Positions 33,701 through 43,900 of a DNA stretch of 64,000 nucleotides are shown here, in pieces. The notes under the pieces are model-generated. The model was given only the letters and a program-made list of their open reading frames with translations. It had not been told where the DNA came from and did not search any database. The stretch spans positions 11,286,001 through 11,350,000 of the forward strand of contig OX387612.1 in assembly GCA_947568835.1 (NCBI GenBank). The letters run 5' to 3'. Source of the stretch: Protonemura montana (lineage: Eukaryota; Arthropoda; Insecta; Plecoptera; Nemouridae). Every line of letters starts with the position of its first letter. The first letter of the stretch is position 1. The position numbers and the translations under genes are program-made.

Positions 33701-33809
33701 AATAGTAAATGAACTGGAGGCTATAATCAAGCAGCTAGAGGCGGCGAAGAGGACAGAACCTGTTGTTCTTCCGAAAGCCAGATATTTTCGGGGCATTTTT
33801 GGTTTTTAA
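30767..33809 (+). CDS. Secreted collagen-like protein 1 (606 aa)
   Basis: Exons 30767-30778, 31394-31467 and 32075-33809 join in frame (1821 nt). Residues 1-22 form a signal peptide ([18 protein letters not shown]). Gly-X-Y repeats run from about residue 35 to 450 with small breaks: STVL near 48, and TCTGSGTQC at 376-384 with Cys 377 and 384, which could form interchain disulfides. A 156-residue C-terminal non-collagenous domain follows (451-606), amphipathic and probably coiled-coil, with [16 protein letters not shown] from 504. I recognise no C1q, collagen IV NC1, fibrillar NC1 or lectin domain. The paralogue at 40950-45623 has the same layout but its helix is split by two further introns. 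Possible roles (matrix, cuticle, gland or silk collagen) are guesses. Confidence 0.9.
31048..31347 (+). mobile_element. 5S-rRNA-like SINE, ~2.5 units with truncated tail
   Basis: 91-bp units with GGTTGGTGGGATGAAAGTTA and GGTATTGGATGGGTAACC, then the beginning of the common tail (CTCGACAGCATGGATTTGTG), which stops at AATCCTGTTG. Located in intron 1 of collagen-like gene 1, about 45 bp before the exon 2 acceptor. Confidence 0.8.
31394..31467 (+). CDS. Collagen-like 1, exon 2 (rest of signal peptide)
   Basis: Acceptor TTACTTTTCTAG. Reads [20 protein letters not shown] then DKQF, ending with two bases of an Arg codon at donor GTGAGA. Hydrophobic core followed by small residues fits a cleaved signal peptide. 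Confidence 0.82.
31615..31790 (+). mobile_element. Element end with a different tRNA-like tandem (43 bp, 3 units)
   Basis: CTCAAAAATGGATGCCCAAA, the end typical of the 52-bp tRNA-like elements, is followed here by three 43-bp units containing GATGTAGTGGTCAATGCACG and GGGTGTACGCAGTC. The unit resembles another tRNA A-box half (TAGTGGTCA). Confidence 0.6.
32075..33809 (+). CDS. Collagen-like 1, exon 3 (triple helix and C-terminal domain)
   Basis: Acceptor CTATCTACAG. Completes Arg, then [18 protein letters not shown] and onward in one uninterrupted 578-codon frame to TAA at 33807. Unlike its paralogue, the whole helix and C-terminal domain are in a single exon. The open frame on the opposite strand (32567-33379) is a GC-rich shadow. 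Confidence 0.95.
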
Positions 33810-34009
33810 ATGACATCAACTGAAATTTGACTTACAAATAATATATAATTAATGCATTTCTGTGTACCTTGATTTCCTGACACACTTGTAGACTAGTTTG
33901 GTTGTCGCTAAGTCGTGAACATATTTTTGTTTTCGTAAATCAGAACTATTGTTGTGATTGTTGTGATTGTTGTGATTTTGTTGGAAATGTGGACCTTGGG
34001 TTTAAAGCC

Positions 34010-34015
34010 AATAAA
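34010..34015 (+). terminator. Polyadenylation signal AATAAA of collagen-like gene 1
   Basis: AATAAA about 200 bp after the stop codon at 33809, the first such hexamer noticed downstream, in CCAATAAAGTGG. Confidence 0.6.
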
Positions 34016-34689
34016 GTGGTACTAACGGCCATCAAAGCACACCAGCGTTGTTTTTTATTTAACTCTGTTTTATGAATTTCCTGTCCCACACAGAGGTTTA
34101 GTAAGCAATAGTAGGGAAGTTAGTACCCATTAGGTGTTGTCCATTCCTTAAACTCAAAAACTTTCATTTAAAATTGTGTTTTGTAGTAAATTAAGGCAAC
34201 CAAAAAAGTTTCACGTCGTGGTTCTTCGCAGTTTTTAAAGAACAAAAAAAACATCTTTTATCTCCATTTTTATCTGAAGGCGTCGGTTAAAAGCGTATGG
34301 ATCATAAAATATATTTTGGAATTGTGGCTTGTGTTCGTTTGAAACTTTCCAGAAAGTTCAACGGTGGGATTCGCAAAACTTTAGTTTCCCGGAATGCGTG
34401 TTCTTGAATTTCAGCCATTTCAGTCCAACATGAGCAAGAAACTCATTTATTTGAAGAGATACGGCTTTAGTCGTTAGTCACAATGACTTTTTTGAATAGT
34501 TAGCAATGACTTTTAGAGAATTGAGATTTTTAGAATTGTATGCACAGGCAACCCCTAGAAATTGGACCGATCGGGGGATTTCCGAATGTGCTATGCTGAT
34601 TTACATGCAAAAACAAACGATTTCGAGATTTTTTATCTAAAAATCTTCTGTGACTCTAACCACAACACTTTCAGATAAACTTAGATTAA

Positions 34690-35100
34690 ACTTTGATGAT
34701 GGTTTTTAGACTCATGTCTACTTGATTTATCCTTAGCACTAGTTTTAACAAAAACTATTTCAACTGGGTTTTGAATGCTAAGTAAAGGGCTACTAAATTT
34801 CCCGACGTTTCGTAACATATACTAGTTACTTTATCAAGGGTTTGAGCTATTTGAGTTATTTCAGAAAATACATAATACATTAGTTTTTCATTTATTGACC
34901 CTGATTATTTTATTTAGATGCATTTAGGAAGCTTGAACTTGGTAATTGTTATAATTTTATGTGGTTCTTTTGTTATTGGAAAATTGTCAGGACTGCTCTT
35001 ACCCTTGATAAAGTAACAGGTACAAGTTACGAAACGTTGGGAAATTTTAGTTGTTCTTCACTTAGCATTCAAAACCCGATTGAAATAGTTTTTATAAAAA
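34690..35100. mobile_element. Foldback element with hammerhead-like arms, copy 2
   Basis: Near reverse complement of 29258-29700. Left arm GGGCTACTAAATTTCCCGAC, right arm GATAAAGTAACAGGTACAAG followed by TTACGAAACG. Intergenic, downstream of collagen-like gene 1. Confidence 0.65.
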
Positions 35101-35984
35101 CTTTGATGACGTTTTGTTAAATTTTGGTCAAATCAAAATTACTAGCAATTATTATTTTTCCTTTAATTTAGGGAATAATTGTAGCTTCAGTGTAGCTTTT
35201 GCATTTTCATGCATTTTTTTTTAACCTTATACTGCTTAAAATTTTTTCATCTTTCCAAAGGCGGTTTTTCTTTCGTTATCTTTGACGGATCGTTAAACCT
35301 AAGTCCAAACATTATGGAAAACGTACCGTAACTCCCAAAAGTTCCAAAGTTCAGACGGCCAACATTGTGATCATATTTTTTAGAGACCCTTTTTCATATT
35401 TCAAGAAAATCAAATTTTTTGTAAACATTCCAGCAAAAGGAACTTAAAACCATAATAACCGTAGAAAAAAATCCAACTCACACCTGCCGGGCTTTTCTTT
35501 ATAAAAACGCCATCACTCTGTTTCATAACTTAACGAATTCTTTGATCTCAATTTGAAAATGTTGAAATCTTTCATCTGATCTGTAATTTTAGAAAATAAT
35601 TTTTATAAAAATTTGGCCAATTAAAAAAAAATTGACACTCAATACAGGAAACATTACTGCAATTAATTAGCATTTTAGTTAAATTTAGGTACATTTTTAA
35701 GCGTTCTGGCGAGAACATGGCTAACACGATGTAATAAAAACTACCGTTTATAAGTAGCCCTTTGCTATTAAAAGTATAAGGAATATTTTATAAGGAAATA
35801 TTTATCTTTCCTATTATAAAGGGAAAGCCAGAGAAACCGATAACAACGACCAAGTTTAGAAAGATTACAGCAGATTTTGGTTTTTCTGGTATGACCCTAA
35901 CTTTCATCAGACGCGATACAAGAACAACAGGTTTGAATATTTGAAAAACACCAAAACGGTTCAGCGTGTTGTTAAGTAGTAACA
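35101..35984. other. AT-rich intergenic sequence, nothing recognised
   Basis: No coding exon, array or RNA gene seen between the foldback element and the 5S-like array. Confidence 0.6.
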
Positions 35985-37625
35985 GTAGTTAAGCAACACT
36001 GCGCTGGGTCAGGTATTGGATGGGTGACTATCATACACATGACCAGTTCTGTTCGGGAGAGAGGTTGGAGGGATGAAAGTTAAGCAACACTGCGCTGGGT
36101 CAGGTATTGGATGGGTGACCATCATACACATGACCAGTTCTGTTCGGGAGAGAGGTTGGAGGGATGAAAGTTAAGCAACACTGCGCTGGGTCAGGTATTG
36201 GATGGGTGACCATCATACACATGACCAGTTCTGTTCGGGAGAGAGGTTGGAGAGATGAAAGTTAAGCCACACTGCGCTGGGTCAGGTATTGTATGGGTGA
36301 TCATCATACACATGACCAGTTCTGTTCGGGAGAGAGGTTGGAGAGATGAAAGTTAAGCCACACTGCGCTGGGTCAGGTATTGTATGGGTGATCATCATAC
36401 ACATGACCAGTTCTGTTCGGGAGAGAGGTTGGAGGGATGAAAGTTAAGCAACACTGCGCTGGGTCAGGTATTGGATGGATGACCATCATACACATGACCA
36501 GTTCTGTTTGGGAGAGAGGTTGGAGGGATGCAAGTTAAGCAACACTGTGCTGAGTCAGGTATTGGATGGGTGACCATCATACACATGACCAGTTCTGTTC
36601 GGGAGAGAGGTTGGAGGGATGAAAGTTAAGCAACACTGCGCTGGGTCAGGTATTGGATGGGTGACCATCATACACATGACCAGTTCTGTTCGGGAGAGAG
36701 GTTGGAGAGATGAAATTTAAGCCACACTGCGCTGGGTCAGGTATTGTATGGGTGATCATCATACACATGACCAGTTCTGTTCGGGAGAGAGGTTGGAGAG
36801 ATGAAAGTTAAGCCACACTGCGCTGGGTCAGGTATTGTATGGGTGATCATCATACAAATGACCAGTTCTGTTCGGGAGAGAGGTTGGAGGGATGAAAGTT
36901 AAGCAACACTGCGCTGGGTCAGGTATTGGATGGATGACCATCATACACATGACCAGTTCTGTTTGGGAGAGAGGTTGGAGGGATGCAAGTTAAGCAACAC
37001 TGCGCTGAGTCAGGTATTGGATGGGTGACCATCATACACATGACCAGTTCTGTTCGGGAGAGAGGTTGGAGGGATGAAAGTTAAGCAACACTGCGCTGGG
37101 TCAGGTATTGGATGGGTGACCATCATACACATGACCAGTTCTGTTCGGGAGAGAGGTTGGAGGGATGAAAGTTAAGCAACACTGCGCTGGGTCAGGTATT
37201 GGATGGGTGACCAGTATACACATGACCAGTTATGTTCAGGAGAGAGGTTGGAGAGATGAAAGTTAAGCAACACTGCGCTGGGTCAGATATTGGATGGGTG
37301 ACCATCAAACACAGGACTAATTCTGTTCGGGAGAGAGGTTGGAGGGATGAAAGTTAGTACAGCAACTTCACTCGCCTTGCTTATCAACCTCTCGACAGCA
37401 TGGATTTGTGGAGGAATCCTGTTGTTCGCGTTGTACCGTCCTTCGGAAGGTACGTTAAGCCGGTGGTCCCCTTAGTGCTCTTCGACAAGAGTAGGCTACG
37501 TGCCGGCACCGGGTACATCATGATGCTGGAACATCATCCACTCATTCACCGACACCATTACACCAGGTTCGCATGACCCGTTGTCAAAACAGTGCTAAGT
37601 TAAATACCAATAATCAATCAAACTG
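35985..37625 (+). mobile_element. 5S-rRNA-like SINE, ~15 tandem units plus full tail
   Basis: The longest 5S-like array in the window. It has a degraded head near 35960 (CGGTTCAGCGTGTTGTTAAG), 91-bp units to about 37356, then the tail with CTCGACAGCATGGATTTGTG, CCTTCGGAAGGTACGTTAAG, CATTCACCGACACCATTACA and AATAATCAATCAAAC. Variant units (GCCACACTGC, GTATGGGTGATCATC) recur in blocks, so groups of units were duplicated. Confidence 0.9.
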
Positions 37626-37654
37626 CAACATAACGCATTGGGCGCAAATAACCA

Positions 37655-37910
37655 AGCATGATGGTTTTTAGACTCATGTATACTTGATTTATCCTTAGCA
37701 CTAGCTTTAATAAAAACTATTTCAACTGGGTTTTGAATGCTAAGTAAAGGACAACTAAATTTCCCGACGTTTCGTAACATATACTAGTTACTTCTTCAAG
37801 GGTAAGAGCAGTCTGAAGAAGTAACTAGTATATGTTGCGAAACGTCGGGAAATTTAGTAGCCCTTGACTTAGCATTCAAAATCCAGTTCAAATAGTTTTT
37901 CTTAATAACC
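37655..37910. mobile_element. Compact foldback with hammerhead-like arms, copy 3
   Basis: Left arm AACATATACTAGTTACTTC and right arm GAAGTAACTAGTATATGTTG, nearly adjacent and close to perfectly complementary. The right arm reads CTGAAGA, a stem (GTAAC/GTTGC), then GAAAC, matching the conserved core order of a hammerhead ribozyme. Confidence 0.65.
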
Positions 37911-37937
37911 AAGCAGTTGAGGCGTCGTTGAACCAAA

Positions 37938-37968
<31 letters not shown>

Positions 37969-37999
37969 ACTTCCGAGTCAACTGGCTCAGCCCCAATCG

Positions 38000-38439
38000 T
38001 GCAATCATTCTTTTAAATCCTGTAGCAGTATTGAAGAAAGTCCAAAATACTTTTAATTTTCTGTCTAGTATGAATTAGGCTATTCAATAAGTGGTCATAA
38101 TAACTCAAGATCTTGTCTAAAGCCGGAAATAAGGAACCAGAATTCAATGACCCATGTACGCTTCATCGAGTTCAAATAATTTTCAATGCCGTGACATAAG
38201 TTGTCGGCCCCAGGTAGGAGAGGTTATTGCCCATAGTTTAAAATTTCAATACGAGTTTGTCTTCTTAAGCTGCTACTACAAGAAGTTTGGTCCAGCATTT
38301 GCCAAAGTAGCGGTAGTCATGCGCCAGACGTCTCAAGAAATCTAAACATATTTAAATTATTTTTGTAATTAACCAGAAACTACTCTTGTGGAATTTATTA
38401 TTTTTTAATTCGTAAATTGGATCCTAAATCATCGAACGG
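38000..38439. other. Intergenic, nothing recognised
   Basis: The 63-codon frame at 38154-38345 has no motif, splice context or polyadenylation signal I can support. Confidence 0.5.
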
Positions 38440-38985
38440 TTTGGCGTGTTGAAAACACCGGTTATCATGAGGTCACCGAAGTTAAGCAACACTGCACTGA
38501 GTCAGGTATTGGTTGGGTGACCATCATACACAGGACCAGTTCTGTTCGTGAGAGAGGTTGGAAGGACGAAAGTTAAGCAACACTGTGCTGGGTCAGGTAT
38601 TGGAAGGGTGACCATCATACACATGACCAGTTCTGTTCGGGAGAGAGGTTGGAGGGATGAAAGTTAAGCAACACTGCGCTGAGTCGGGTATTGGATGGGT
38701 GACCATCATACACATGACCAGTTCTGTTCGGGAGAGAGGTTGGAGGGATGAAAGTTCAGCAACACTGCGCTGGGTCAGGTATTGGATGGGTGACCATCAT
38801 ACACATGACCAGTTCTGTTCGGGAGAGAGGTTGGAGGGATAAAAGTTAAGCAACACTGCGCTGGATCAGGTATTGGATGGGTGACCATCATACACATGAC
38901 CAGTTCTGTTCGGGAGAAAGGTTGGAGGGATGAAAGTTAAGTAACACTGCGCTGAGTCAGGTATTGAATGCGTGACTGTCATGGT
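38440..38985 (+). mobile_element. 5S-rRNA-like SINE with its 5' head, ~6 units
   Basis: Retains the head GGCGTGTTGAAAACACCGGT, TATCATGAGGTCACCGAAGT, TAAGCAACACTG, which matches the first half of arthropod-type 5S rRNA in order (CATCGGTT...GATCACCGAA.TTAAGCA). Tandem 91-bp units of the second half follow. No tail. Confidence 0.85.
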
Positions 38986-39104
38986 AACCGAAGAGGTGGG
39001 AAATGGAATAAAGTTAAAGAGTAAGAAAGCTGGCTAGATAACGAATAATAGAAGAAAAAACAATTTATTTGCAGCTTTTGAAAAATTCTGTGTGTTTTTC
39101 TTAT

Positions 39105-40640
39105 GGGCCATGATTTACCAAGCAGTCCAATGTACTAGGTGCTAGGTGTTGAAAAATGTCTCTGTGTTATTCTTATGGGCCATGTTTTTCCAAGCAGTCC
39201 TATGTACTAGGTGCTAGGTGTTGAAAAATGTCTCTGTGTTATTCTTATGGGCCATGTTTTTCCAAGCAGTCCAATGTACTAGGTGCTAGTGGTTGAAAAA
39301 TGTCTCTGTGTTATTCTTATGGGCCATGTTTTTCCAAGCAGTCCAATGTACTTGGTGCTAGTGGTTGAAAAATGTCTCTGTGTTATTCTTATGGGCCATG
39401 TTTTTCCAAGCAGTCCAATGTACTTGGTGCTAGTGGTTGAAAAATGTCTCTGTGTTATTCTTATGGGCCATGTTTTTCCAAGCAGTCCAATGTACTTGGT
39501 GCTAGTGGTTGAAAAATGTCTCTGTGTTATTCTTATGGGCCATGTTTTTCCAAGCAGCCCAATGTACTAGGTGCTAGTGGTTGAAAAATGTCTCTGTGTT
39601 ATTCTTATGGGCCATGTTTTTCCAAGCAGTCCAATGTACTAGGTGCTAGTGGTTGAACAATGTCTCTGTGTTATTCTTATGGGCCATATTTTTCCAAGCA
39701 GTCCAATGTACTAGGTGCTAGTGGTTAAAAAATGTCTCTGTGTTATTCTTATGGGCCATGTTTTTCCAAGCAGTCTAATGTTCTTGGTGCTAGTGGTTGA
39801 ACAATGTCTCTGTGTTATTCTCATGGGCAATATTTTTCCAAGCAGTCCAATGTACTTGGTGCTAGTGGTTGAAAAATGTCTCTGTGTTATGCTTATAGGC
39901 CATGTTTTTCCAAGCAGTCCAATGTACTAGGTGCTAGGGGTTGAAAAATGTCTCTGTGTTATTCTTATGGGTCATGTTTTTCTAAGCAGTCCAATGTACT
40001 AGGTGCTAGTGGTTGAAAAATGTCTCTGTGTTATTCTTATGGGCCATGTTTTTCCAAGCAGTCCAATTTTCTTGGTGCTAGTGGTTGAAAAATGTCTCTG
40101 TGTTATTCTTATGGGCCATGTTTTTCCAAGCAGCCCAATGTACTAGGTGCTAGTGGTTGAAAAATGTCTCTGTGTTATTCTTATGGGCCATGTTTTTCCA
40201 AGCAGTCCAATGTACTAGGTGCTAGTGGTTGAAAAATGTCTCTGTGTTATTCTTATGGGCCATGTTTTTCCAAGCAGTCCAATGTACTAGGTGCTAGTGG
40301 TTGAAAAATGTCTCTGTGTTATTCTTATGGGCCATGTTTTTCCAAGCAGTCCAATGTACTAGGTGCTAGTGATTGAAAAATGTCTCTGTGTTATTCTTAT
40401 GGGCCACGTTTTTCCAAGCAGTCCAATGCACTAGGTGCTAGTGGTTGAAAAATGTCTCTGTGTTATTCTTATGGGCCACGTTTTTCCAAGCAGTCCAATG
40501 TACTAGGTGCTAGTGGTTGAAAAATGTCTCTGTGTTATTCTTATGGGCCATGTTTTTCCAAGCAGTCCAATGTACTAGGTGCTAGTGGTTGAAAAATGTC
40601 TCTGTGTTATTCTTACGGGCCACGTTTTTCCAAGCAGTCT
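39105..40640. repeat. 72-bp minisatellite, ~21 copies
   Basis: Unit with GAAAAATGTCTCTGTGTTAT, TCTTATGGGCCATGTTTTTC and CAAGCAGTCCAATGTACTAG. It lies upstream of collagen-like gene 2 and ends about 245 bp before its TATA box. 72 is a multiple of 3, so the open frames are artefacts. Confidence 0.95.
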
Positions 40641-40884
40641 AAAAATCGTTGTGCTGGTGGTGGAATAATAGGCAAGAGTGGTAAATCTGTCAGTATTATG
40701 ATAATTCTTGTAAACTGGTTTATCAGCTATTTTGTTCTGACCTCCAACGATATTGGTTCATCGCACGCTAGGAGCTAGGACGAAGGACACGGTCACACGG
40801 ATAAAGGGACGTATCTAGAAACTGGTTTGAGCTAGCTTCTAGTTTATTTGGTTTTTTTTTACAACAGCTGAGCAATTGTTCGTG

Positions 40885-40892
40885 TATAAAGG
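40885..40892 (+). promoter_or_regulatory. TATA box of collagen-like gene 2
   Basis: TATAAAGG starting 65 bp before the ATG at 40950. A start site about 30 bp downstream would give a short 5' UTR of ~35 bp. The same spacing occurs in the paralogue. Confidence 0.65.
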
Positions 40893-40949
40893 ACTTGGCC
40901 GCAACGAAGATGTCGTTGTTAGCTCGAAGGTAGCCGAAGCAGTAACACC

Positions 40950-40961
40950 ATGCGGCTCTTG
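40950..40961 (+). CDS. Collagen-like 2, exon 1 (start codon, 4 codons)
   Basis: ATG CGG CTC TTG then GTAAGT. It lies at the right distance from a TATA box and gives a complete signal peptide when joined to 41640. Confidence 0.8.
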
Positions 40962-43900
40962 GTAAGTCAGATACCAATTGTACGCACTTATTTATATTAA
41001 ATTGATGATGAACCTAACATTTCTTAGAAGGGAGGAGGGGAAACCCGGTGGCGGCACGTAGTCTACTCTTGTCGAAGAGCACCAAGGGGACCACTGGCTT
41101 AACGTCCCTTCCGAAGGACGGTACAACGTGAACAACAGGATTACTCCACAAATCCATGCTGTCGAGAGGTTGATAAGCAAGGCGAGTGAAGTTACTGTAC
41201 TAACTTTTATCCCTCCAACTTCTCTCCCGAACAGAACTGGTCATGTGTATAATGGTCACCCATCCAATATCTGACCCAGCGCAGTGTTGCTTAACTTTCA
41301 TCTCTCCAAACTCTCTCCTGAACATGACTGGTCTTGTGTATGATGGTCACCCATCTAATACCTGACCTAGCGCAGTGTTGCTTGACTTTCATCCCTCCAA
41401 CCTCTCTCCCGAACAGATCTGGTCATGTGTATGATGGTCACCCATCCAATACCTGACCCAGCGCAGTGTTGCTTAACTTAACGAGAACCTGTGCTTTTCA
41501 ACTCAATAACTCCATCATTAAATAAATCCTACTTTCTTTTACCCTCGTTTATCATCCAGAACAAACAATTCCTGTTTGCTTTTGAATGACTTTGACTTTT
41601 GGTTGACAGGTCAGTTATTTATTTATTTTTTTTTTTTAGTTTTGTGTTCCGTTGCTGTTTTGTGCGCTGACGTCATCAGTCGCCGCAGAACTTTCTCTGT
41701 TTGGCAAACCGCTGACTCGGTAATTTATTCTTGCTAGACCTTTTTTGTTCGTCTACTAAACCTAGTTAGTAATTAGAAAAAAGAAAAAAAAGTTTTTATT
41801 ATATTTTACTTTTGGAAACACTGAAACCCTCTCAAAATCGAAGCCCAAACGGCAACTCGAACCCCGATCTCCACCTGTCGCGGGTGTTGCTCTAACCAAT
41901 TGAGCTACTTGGACACCGATCTCCACCGGTCGCGGGTGTTGCTCTAACCAATTTAGCTACTTGGACCCCGATCTCCACCTGTCGCGGGTGTTGCTCTAAC
42001 CAATTGAGCTACTTGGACCCCGATCTCCACCTGTCGCGGGTGTTGCTTTAACCAATTGAGCTACTTGGACCCCGATCTCCACCTGTCACGGGTGTTGCTT
42101 TAACCAATTGAGCTACTTGGACCCCGATCTCCACCTGTCGCGGGTGTTGCTCTAACCAATTGAGCTACTTGGACCCCGATCTCCACCTGTTACGGGTGTT
42201 GCTCTAACCGATTGAGCTACTTGGACCCCGATCTCCACCTGTCACGGGTGTTGCTTTAACCAATTGAGCTACTTGGACCCCGATCTCCACCTGTCACGGG
42301 TGTTGCTTTAACCAATTGAGCTACTTGGACCCCGATCTCCACCTGTCGCAGGTGTTGCTTTAACCAATTGAGCTACTTGGACCCCGATCTCCACCTGTCG
42401 CAGGTGTTGCTTTAACCAATTGAGCTACTTGGACCCCGATCTCCACCTGTCGCGGGTGTTGCTTTAACCAATTGAGCTTCTTGCACCCCGATCTCCACCT
42501 GTCGCGGGTGTTGCTCTAACCAATTGAGCTACTTGGACCCCGATCTCCACCTGTCGCGGGTGTTGCTCTAACCAATTGAGCTACTTGAACCCCGATCTCC
42601 ACCTGTCGCGGGTGTTGCTCTAACCAATTGAGCTACTTGGACCCCGATCTCCACCTGTCGCGGGTGTTGCTCTAACCAATTGAGCTACTTGGACCCCGAT
42701 CTCCACCTGTCGCGGGTGTTGCTCTAACCAATTGAGCTACTTGGACCCCGATCTCCACCTGTCGCGGGTTTTGCTCTAACCAATTGAGCTACTTGGACCC
42801 CGATCTCCACCTGTCGCGGGTGTTGCTCTAACCAATTGAGCTACTTGGACCCCGATCTCCACCTGTCGCGGGTGTTGCTCTAACCAATTGAGCTACTCGA
42901 ACCCCGATCTCCACCTGTCGCGGGTTTTGCTCTAACCAATTGAGCTACTTGGACCCCGATCTCCACCTGTCGCGGGTGTTGCTCTAACCAATTGAGCTAC
43001 TTGGACCCTGATCTCCACCTATCGTGGGTTAGAGCAACACCCGCGACAGGTGGAGATCGGGGTACGAGTTGCCGTTTGGGCATCAATTTTTGAGATGGTG
43101 ATAGTGTTCATAATAATAAAAAAACTTTAAACTTTTTTTCCTCCAAATACATTCACTTAAAATGTCATGTCTGCTTACAGAACTGGAAGGGCAGAATGTG
43201 GCCAGGGTAATTCGTGCCCCGGACCTCCGGGCCCTCCAGGACCTCCCGGTGTAAAGGGACCAATTGGTCTAGCAGGTGCCGCAAGTGTTGCCGTGGGCCC
43301 ACCGGGACCTAAAGGCCCACCCGGTCCCACTGGACTTGTAGGAGATCCCGGTCCTCCAGGCCAGATCGGTCCAAAGGGTCCCACTGGATTGACTCAAGGC
43401 CCGGCCGGGTTGGTTGGACCAATTGGACTAGTTGGCCCTCCGGGAAATTCTGGTCCACCAGGTTTGCAGGGATTGCAAGGGGAGCCTGGAGTAGTCGGAG
43501 AGAAAGGTCCTGTGGGTCCGGTTGGTTTAGAAGGACCGGGGGATGCAGTCGGGCCAGTTGGGGAAAAGGGTGACATTGGGAATCCAGGTGTGGTAGGAGA
43601 TCCCGGAACCCCTGCTCCACAAGGCGACCCAGGAATTCCAGGTAATTGATGGGCGTGATGTCTGCGCTCTAGCGGCCGATTTGAGCTGCTCTGATTTGCA
43701 ACTTGGACCCAATGCGTTTTTCAGAAAAATCAACCAAATAGTTTTGTAGCTGACAAAAAACATTTTACTTGAAATTAAATTCCGTGTTACCTATTTGAAA
43801 TTTAAGAAAATTTTCACATTTTTAAGAAAATTCTCGGAGAGTTACCTGAAAAGTGTACCTATGATATTTTTTCACCAAACTTTTCAAAGATGTAAAATGC

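Noticed and set aside
35985..37356. Functional 5S rRNA gene cluster
   Set aside because: Each 91-bp unit holds only the second half of 5S, followed by unrelated sequence. The first half occurs only at a few element heads and is diverged.
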